A DNA stretch of 64,000 nt from Ornithodoros turicata. Lineage: Eukaryota > Arthropoda > Arachnida > Ixodida > Argasidae. The position numbers and the translations under genes were made by a program. Positions 57,095 through 64,000 of the stretch are shown piece after piece. Location of the stretch: contig NC_088206.1 in assembly GCF_037126465.1 (NCBI RefSeq), positions 7,787,187 to 7,851,186 of the forward strand, written 5' to 3'. Under the pieces are notes generated by a model. It was not told where the DNA came from. It did not search any database and saw nothing but the letters and a program-made list of their open reading frames with translations. Position 1 is the stretch's first letter. Every line of letters starts with the position of its first letter.

Positions 57095-57580
57095 GTACTG
57101 TTCTGAAACTGAAACCGAAACGAATATCGGTTAGGCTACCGTTACGGTTCAGTTTCAGAACTCTGAAAGCGGTTCCGGTTCCGGTTACGGGATTCGCAGT
57201 TTTAATATTTGCGGTTACCGGTAACAAAACAAATGAACCGGTATTTTTTTTTTCGGTTTTCTCTAGGATGGTATCTGCAAGCTGCGTGTATGTCGCATAA
57301 CGAGCTACAAAGTGCAAACCGATAAAAATGAACATATTTATCTGTTGTGCTCCGAAAGGGTGGTGCAGTGCCATCTGCCAGGTCGAAGAAAGAGTGACCT
57401 CTTCCTTCTACGCAGTTTTAGCCGTTTGCGACATTCCCTGTAAAAGGCAGGGAAGGCGGAAACAGAAACGGTATGTTACCGAAATTGGAGACTGTAACGA
57501 TAACGGAAACGGAAATGCGTACCAGTGTCCTCCATTACCGGAAACAGAAACGGAAACGAAAATTATCGTCCGGTATTGAA
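57095..57580. repeat. Pair of GAAACGGAAACG / CCGTTTCCG-type repeat arms
   Basis: GAAACTGAAACCGAAACGAA and CGGTTCCGGTTCCGGTTACGG at the left, CGGAAACAGAAACGGAAACG at the right. Likely the two ends of a MITE with a unique centre. Confidence 0.5.
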
Positions 57581-58179
57581 TTCGGGTAATGGCTATTACT
57601 GTTGTGCGATGACATTTCAGTGACTTTTCATTTTATTTTCGTATTTCTATGACTCCGTTCCCTGTAATGCTCTAAATATTACACGACAGCGTGGAAATAA
57701 AGCGCAATATTGGATATCGAGGGTGCATCACTCGCTTACCTACTCGTGACATTTTCCTACCTACATGACATCAAAACATGACACAACATAGACTCCACGA
57801 ACTCTACTCCACCATAGCACGAGGATGACAGCATATGATTTTTATCCTTATTATTATTATTATTATTATTTTTTACTTTCTTCCTTTCACCGTGGCTATA
57901 TGGCAGTATTGTTTACTACTGAGAGCGTCCGCCTATGAATGCGACATTGGACAAAGGTTACCCCCATCTTGGGTTGCTGGACTCAGAGTGACTGAAGACA
58001 GAAGTCTGACTGAAGACATGTTCCTACACTTCTTTAAAAAATCCTGCAAGATGTGCACGTCCCAACGGCGTAAAATTACTTGTGTAGTGTGTACGCGTGG
58101 CACCGAAGCAGTACCTGGGCAAAACAGGGTTGCTGACAGAGCCGGACGCGCTGTCGTCCCGCAGCTCTGTAACAGCCGT
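57581..58179. other. No gene recognised
   Basis: (TTA)n near 57848-57870; a 178-codon plus frame crosses into the next repeat and is not credible. Confidence 0.4.
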
Positions 58180-58310
58180 TCCATTACCGGAAACAGTAAT
58201 GGAAACGAAATTAAAAGCTGGTATCAAAAACGGATAACGGAAACGAAAATATATTACAGTAACGAAAATGGAAACGGTAACGAAAATATGTCCGTTATCC
58301 CTCCTTCCTG
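58180..58310. repeat. GGAAACGG repeat, second copy
   Basis: CCATTACCGGAAACAGTAATGG followed by several AACGGAAACGAAAAT units. Confidence 0.5.
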
Positions 58311-58744
58311 GTCAAATGATTTGTTGCGGTCTCTATATTATCTCGTACACATTAGTTCGCTCGTGCTGTAACAAGCTACAAGGCAAGAAATACTGGGTGC
58401 GTTAAGCGGTTAAGCAAACAGACTTGGAGGCAAACAACGTGCTAGGCTTGGTATCTTAACGACCACAATAATACAGTTCAGAGCTGATAAGGGACGTATA
58501 CACGCGATACATGTCATACGATGCGTATGTCATACGATTATGAATGAATGAGTGAGTTTATTGGGCCCAAGACCGGCCGCAAGGGCCCATGGGTCCAAGT
58601 GCATAAGATGGTATATGTTGTCTACACAACTTCTGAATGAAAAACACATGACGTCTGTAACAGAAGAACATACAACACCACTAATCAGAGTTGTAAAGCG
58701 ATACGAATATCGTGTGAAAAGTCGTTTGCGTTCACGCTTGAACC

Positions 58745-58925
58745 GATTCATATGAACCGGTAACCGAAATCATATTTTTCGGTTCAGGTTACGGTTGGTT
58801 AAGGTTAGGTTAGGTTAGGACAGGTTACGCCGATGGTGAATTGCGGTTACGTTCCGGTTACCGTTCTTGAAACAATTTGGGTTCCAAGCGGTTTTCGGTT
58901 CCGTTCCTGTTTCAGTCCCTGGCAT
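58745..58925. repeat. GGTTACGG/CCGGTTACCG repeat, third copy
   Basis: GAACCGGTAACCGAAATC, GGTTAGGTTAGGTTAGG and TTCCGTTCCTGTTTCAG; the right end resembles a MITE terminus (CAGGGACTGAAACAGG on the minus strand). Confidence 0.45.
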
Positions 58926-59004
58926 TGTAAGAACATGATGACGGCGAGAGTTCAGACGTTTTTTAATACCACACAGATGCATTGTTATTAAGGAGACTTC
59001 CTTT

Positions 59005-59300
59005 CTTTTCTTGAGATTTATTTATTCATTTTCATAATACGGGAGGGAGAGAATTTTAACATGCTTATTATGGAAGCTTGCTGCCCACACATACAAGTGG
59101 ATCACGTGCGAAAAGCACTCGCCATAGATAATAAATCAATCAATACATTTGGGGGCAAGGCAATTCCAGACACTCTTGCACAAACACCGATCAAACGATG
59201 TCCTGTGTAGATGCGTAACAAGTACGTTCTGGCTACGAAATCGAATAGAGATACTAATTACAAAGAAAATGAAGAGATGATGGGCTTGCCTACGGAAAGT
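59005..59300 (-). mobile_element. LINE 3' region related to 24205
   Basis: TTTATTTATTCATTTT tail (read on the minus strand) and 'aaggcaattccagacactcttgcac', comparable with the block at 24478-24510. No intact frame. Confidence 0.35.
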
Positions 59301-62027
59301 GCGATAATTATTTAATTTTCAGTTTCACATTCATTTATATTTGACAAAGGAGAAATTTTCAAAATAATTTCAAACCGCAGTACAATATATACCTGTATCT
59401 AACCTTTCCAAGTGCTGTCAAAATCATCACTGGATTTTATAGCACGTATATTAATTTCTGGTTTTAAATTGGTACTGGCCGTGTCAGGCCATATTGCGTA
59501 TTGCCTCGCAACGTCAATAGCTTTCTCGACCGTAAATTCTCTTGATGACATTTTTCGACCGACATTTAATTTAAAGTTTCATTGGAAACCTGACAGAAAA
59601 CAAAAGCGGGTTAAAAAAAAGTGAAGGCTGCACCCGAAGGCTGCGCAATTTCGCGCTGCTCAGCAAGAAAGCATAATAAAAAAAATGTGTTGGACGCCGA
59701 CATAGTTCTGTTTCACTTTTCAGCAAAACTCACTTTTATGTAACGACCGACAAATTGCGCGAATAAAAGTTCATTACCGGTGCGAATCGTTCGTTGCTTT
59801 TATTGCGCGTTGAACTTGGTGAGCGCTGGCAGACGCTCCGCGCCTGCGCCAGCAACAAATAAAGTAGTTCGCACGCGAATAGTTCGTCTGCTACTAATAC
59901 CACTATAATTGCTGCGACAGTTAACTCTGTTTTAAGGACATCATTATTGCAGACGGCATGAGCAGAATGTAAGTTCGCGTAAGTTCAGTTGATACTTCAT
60001 CGCGCGCATGCATACAACTGTCAGGGCGTTACTATGCGCCGCGTCCGTGCAGCGTCCCGTCTCCGTTCGTCCGGTTGTGGTCTGTTTTAATCTTTGCGAG
60101 CCTGACGGATTTTTTTCGAGCCGATCTTGGATTGATCGACGTTATTCGAGGAATCACTTGGTACGTAACAAACAATTATTTGATTTCTTTCGCATTGTGC
60201 ACTCAAAAGTACCTCCTAGATGGACGCAATACGTTGATTTCGGTCGGAATAGGCTTAGCAGCGCCATGTTGGGGTCATACCGAACGGCGACGCCCAAATC
60301 AAATATACAACATTCCTGTCACACTCCTGTTTTTGCTGCACGCTTTTGTTCTATACGATCGGAGTGAAGTTCCTCTTTGATGCTGGTGCCGATAAGCTAA
60401 AATGACGGTCACAACTTCCTTTCTCGCAACGGATGCACGGAGCATCAACTGTAGTTTTTCAAATGCTGACCCCGGCGCACTTTGTAAACACGGGTGGGTT
60501 GTGAAAACTGCACATAATTGACGTTGTATATGACGTCACCTAACGCAGCTCGTGCCAAATGTTGTCTTTTAAATAAGAGATTAGTAGTATCAGTTGCGTT
60601 TCACGCAGAGCACGTGATTATATTATCGGTCAGAAGCTCGCTACCTGTTTGAACGCTGTGCATTCCACAGTGCTTGTGCAATCGAGGGGTCGTACGCCAA
60701 CTTTATTTGGTCACTTTGGCGCGTGTTCTCATCACTTGTCTCGTGACCTAAACTCGGCTCTATCGATTCACCACGTCGAATCTTTGACCTCATTAACATT
60801 TCATGTTTCAACCGCTTGGCCAACCTGTGATATTCTCCTAGTGGAAAAAAACGAGAACAAAAAATGCGTTTCGCGCCGGATATGCAAAGAGGAGTGACCG
60901 AGGGACTATGTTTAGCGGTTTGCATCTTACGTCTGACCCAGTTCCGCTGGACAAGGCAGGGATTCTGCTGCTACGAGAATGTTATCAAACGTGTCTGCTA
61001 TCTCAGACATAATATATTATTGTTTCGGTGCGAGGCGGATATGGCGCACTAATGTGTTTACGAGCAGCTCTATCACAGCACATATCAGCCATTGCGAGCG
61101 CCCTCCAAATGAAAATGATCTGGCAGACCGTGAGCCGTTGGGCCTACGGTGTTTGTTCTTCGTGTCTTGCCTTTCGTATACGTGGTGATCACAAAGCTCA
61201 AACGCGAGGTATACTTCAGGGCTTGAGCTTCATTAATTTGATGCAGTAATCAGCAGTTATCAAGGAGAGTCACAAAACGATGATGCTTCAGGCTTATCAT
61301 AGAGCATCACACTTTGATAACAGACATATTTCTGTTTTGGCCACTATGTATCCAGAACGGCATGGAACAAGCAGTTAGCAGCAGTGTAATAATTTGGCAT
61401 GCATTGTTATGTTTCTCATAACTAGATCGTTCACAGAACTAGTTGACATGACATAATTACTTATGTTGTGTCGTATGTTTACTCTTCGTAATACTTGGGG
61501 AATGCTATTCACATGTGGGCACGTCTGCAGCTGCACGTGGTTAAGTGCAATCTCTTCCGTAGAACTCTAGCACACCTACACAGCCACATTATTTCACATA
61601 ACCTGCGCATATGACTCACAGACTATGACTCTGTGTGCTGTCCCAAAGCGCAAATTTCATTGTACGACATCCCAGTGATATCCTTTGGATGTCCGGACCT
61701 TGTAGGGATGTCCCTAGGATATTAATGGTTTGCTGGGGTGTTGGCAATGGCATGTTCTTTGCACATTTAGCATTGTGAAAAGTGTCAAAGCAATTATATT
61801 GCAAAGGAAAGTTATAAGCACTACAACTGCCGTTGTCGTGTTCACAACCTTGGCTTCAAAAGAAGATCCACCGCGTGAAATATGTTCTTATGTGATTTTT
61901 TATTCCGTGTCAGCGCCGCGAATCAACTGTGGCTATATACTGGCTATGTAATGTGAAATATGTATAAGGTGGTAGCTTACAAAGCACAAAAATTGCAGCC
62001 ATTCAGTCCCATTACATTGCGACACAT
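59301..62027. other. No gene recognised
   Basis: TGACGTCA at 60531-60538; small foldback of GACATCCC / GGGATGTC and GATATCC units at 61671-61722. Frames under 120 codons. Confidence 0.4.
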
Positions 62028-62405
62028 TCACTTGGATTTCTTGAGCTCGAGGATCCGTCGACGTTCTCTTGCCTTGCTAAACAATCTGTTCCAAATTTTT
62101 TTGTTTACCTGGTACATAGTACATGATAAAAAAATAATGACAAAAAGTCCCAGCAAAGAACAATACAGAATGATCAGACCCTTTAGTCTGTCTGTTGAAG
62201 CGTCTGCCTTGCTGATCAAATCCAGGTTGTTAAAAGTTGTTCTGCCCGCAAAGCTTCTTTTGGTCGTGACGGGAGGAACAACTGTGTTGACACAGCAGGA
62301 TTGGAGGCTTCCTTGCTGCACGATATAGTGTATCTTGTGAAGAAAGGTGACCTTGGTTTCTGTGTATGTCTTCAGTTGCAAGAGCGGTATTACGTTACTC
62401 CGCAT
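62028..62405 (-). CDS. Possible single-pass membrane protein with dilysine tail, unrecognised
   Basis: A 125-codon frame with an ATG at 62405. The middle holds one strongly hydrophobic segment, GLIILYCSLLGLFVIIFLSC, preceded by a polar N-terminal part with CC near residue 37. A basic tail follows (WNRLFSKARERRRIL) and the end is ELKKSK. The last four residues, KKSK, fit the KKXX ER-retrieval signal, so a type I ER membrane protein is one reading. The same frame stays open upstream to about 62640 except for one TAA near 62446, so the ATG may not be the true start. No convincing splice acceptor was found upstream. It could be a terminal exon, a decayed gene, a mobile-element protein or chance. 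No homologue was recognised. Confidence 0.35.
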   Translation of the reverse strand: MRSNVIPLLQLKTYTETKVTFLHKIHYIVQQGSLQSCCVNTVVPPVTTKRSFAGRTTFNNLDLISKADASTDRLKGLIILYCSLLGLFVIIFLSCTMYQVNKKIWNRLFSKARERRRILELKKSK

Positions 62406-64000
62406 CTCCTTTCCCGCTTCAGCTCGGGTTAGGTTTTTTTCGTATATTTTTTAGGTATATCTCTGAGTACTTTTTGTCGATTTCTTTTCACAGTGTGTGA
62501 CATTGTCGATAGACATGGTAGGGTTATTTGTGACATTTTTGTCGCACAATTTGTTAGGTTTGTGATGTTTGTTGATGTTGTGGAGCTTGTATTGTGTTTC
62601 TCCCTGTATGTCTAATTGCCTCGTCAATTACAATGTTACACGATTTGTTACCCATTCTTGGGCTGCAAGATCTTGAGGACCCAGTGCTTGGGAATGACCA
62701 CATATTTTTACGCACCTGAGGTTTTTAGCCATTTTATAAGTTCATTTCATTAAGTGTTTCTTGTGCACCAGCAAAGAACAATCCCTTGTATGAAAAACCT
62801 AGGAAGCCTGTTTCCTTGCAGTCTTCCATTTTGGCATGCGTGCTAAGAGTAGCAAGCCATTTGCATGGCTGACCACTCTCATCTCTAAGCGAGCATGCGT
62901 GAAGACAGTGTGGAGATGCAGACCATCAGTTCTCCTTCTCATATTTAATCCATCCTTACATCTAACATTTGTTCTGGAGCAAGCAAAGTTATTTTTCAGT
63001 AATGGTAATGACCTACACCACATTTTCTTATATGAAGTCCTCACATTGATATAATGGAGCTTGTATCCCATAAACGTTTAAGCCAAAGCATGTGTACATG
63101 CACAGAAGCATCAACCTATCTTCATAGTCGGGGAGCTTATTGTACTTCACTGCGTAGCATTCATAACATTTGTGGTGTGGTACATTACTTCATTTAAAGT
63201 ATTACGGCTCATTAGTTTTAGAATTGTCACATATTTTATCACACACTTAGCATTAGTGTGTTGCAAACTCAACGCACGTGTGGAAACACATTGTGCAAAA
63301 CCTTACACACTATGGATCAGCTTGGCACCCTCCGCTAGGGTTTGTTCTGCATGGCTGCCTCATGAAGGAGTAAGAAGAAAAAATGCCTTCCTGTCTAAAT
63401 GGGCCCATTGTGGTTGGGTGGGGCACCATTATAAATGTTGGCAGGATGTCGCTCCTGCATGAGCCCTGCGTGTTTGGAGTACCTGCAGGCGAAAGGGGTG
63501 GCAGGATAGTTGTACACTTTGTTAATGCTCTTTGCACCTTGGAAATGTATGAGAAGTGTGCTTTTGCATTATCTGAGTGATGTATCACACTTTTCACATT
63601 AACAGACCCAATAGTTCACATGTCGAAAGCATCTCTGCATAGAAAGTTGGTGTAGCTGGTTGTTGTACGTCGGAAACAAAGAGAACAACAACTCAATATA
63701 AAACGTAACGAGCTAGTCTCATTTTGTCTTGAGTGTTTGTTTTTATTTCCATTGTCTGAAGCGTGTATATTTTTAGAAACCTGTCAAGGGCTGTACATGA
63801 GTTTTGTCCGGTGTAATCTGTTCGATACCGTATTGCATTGTGGACTGCATGTAACAGGGACTGGTACTTATATTTTGCATGCATATTGCTTACTGGGTGA
63901 TCCGCTGCTTTGATGTAGGTGGATAATGATGAAATCATTGTGATAAAAGTAGAACTACTTTGTGATCGTACAACAAAACTAATGGAGTCCTATCAATATT
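62406..64000. other. No gene recognised
   Basis: Except that the minus frame of 62028-62405 extends upstream, with one stop, to about 62640. The last 900 bases are AT-rich without motifs. Confidence 0.4.

Noticed and set aside
57835..58371. 178-codon plus frame with a hydrophobic start
   Set aside because: The hydrophobic start is a translated (TTA)n tract and the end is translated GGAAACG repeat.

Overview
The window is animal nuclear DNA. It is rich in introns and repeats, with moderate GC, no operons and few long reading frames. The one gene that can be rebuilt with confidence has six short exons with GT-AG introns. Most of the remaining recognisable content is transposon debris. The SINE with a repeated 'ggttttccctgggtttt' core, the CR1/jockey-like LINE 3' ends with (TTG)n or (ATTG)n tails, and the many foldback/MITE families suggest a chelicerate arthropod, probably a tick. 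That placement is inference, not proof.

Genes. On the minus strand, 23129 down to 18871, a complete CIB1-like gene (calcium- and integrin-binding EF-hand protein, 186 aa) can be read in six coding exons of 51, 35, 100, 148, 205 and 22 bp. All phases are consistent, all introns are GT-AG, and an AATAAA lies about 100 bases after the stop. About 1 kb further along the minus strand, 17831-17765 looks like the first coding exon (signal peptide, phase-1 donor) of a secreted or membrane protein whose other exons were not found. Weaker candidates are a plus-strand internal exon at 27922-28045 and a minus-strand membrane-protein frame at 62028-62405 that ends in a KKXX-type tail.

Repeats by region. 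0-15 kb: foldback and MITE families, including a multi-stem element (2460-2836), a long-TIR MITE with oligo-A ends (3032-3525), two copies of a GCAGACGAC foldback, a 111-bp in-frame tandem duplication, and foldbacks made of CCAATATTGG-like units. 15-24 kb: the two minus-strand genes. 24-27 kb: LINE 3' ends and a PIF/Harbinger-like MITE. 28-38 kb: palindromes, more copies of the earlier MITE families, and nested insertions. 40-48 kb: two SINEs tail to tail, a LINE interrupted by a mariner-like MITE, a large hairpin, two hAT MITEs with 8-bp target duplications, and further MITEs. 50-55 kb: a SINE, a hAT element with a transposase remnant whose 5' junction has been tandemly triplicated together with host flank, a long-TIR foldback and a minisatellite. 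55-64 kb: GGAAACGG-type repeats, a LINE tail, and mostly unrecognised DNA.

The strongest unusual signals are the triplicated host-transposon junction, the CCAATATTGG arrays, an excess of perfect TGACGTCA palindromes (ten seen, about one expected), and a 22-bp palindrome centred on GTCACGTGAC inside a CIB1 intron. No CRISPR array, rRNA or convincing functional tRNA gene was seen.
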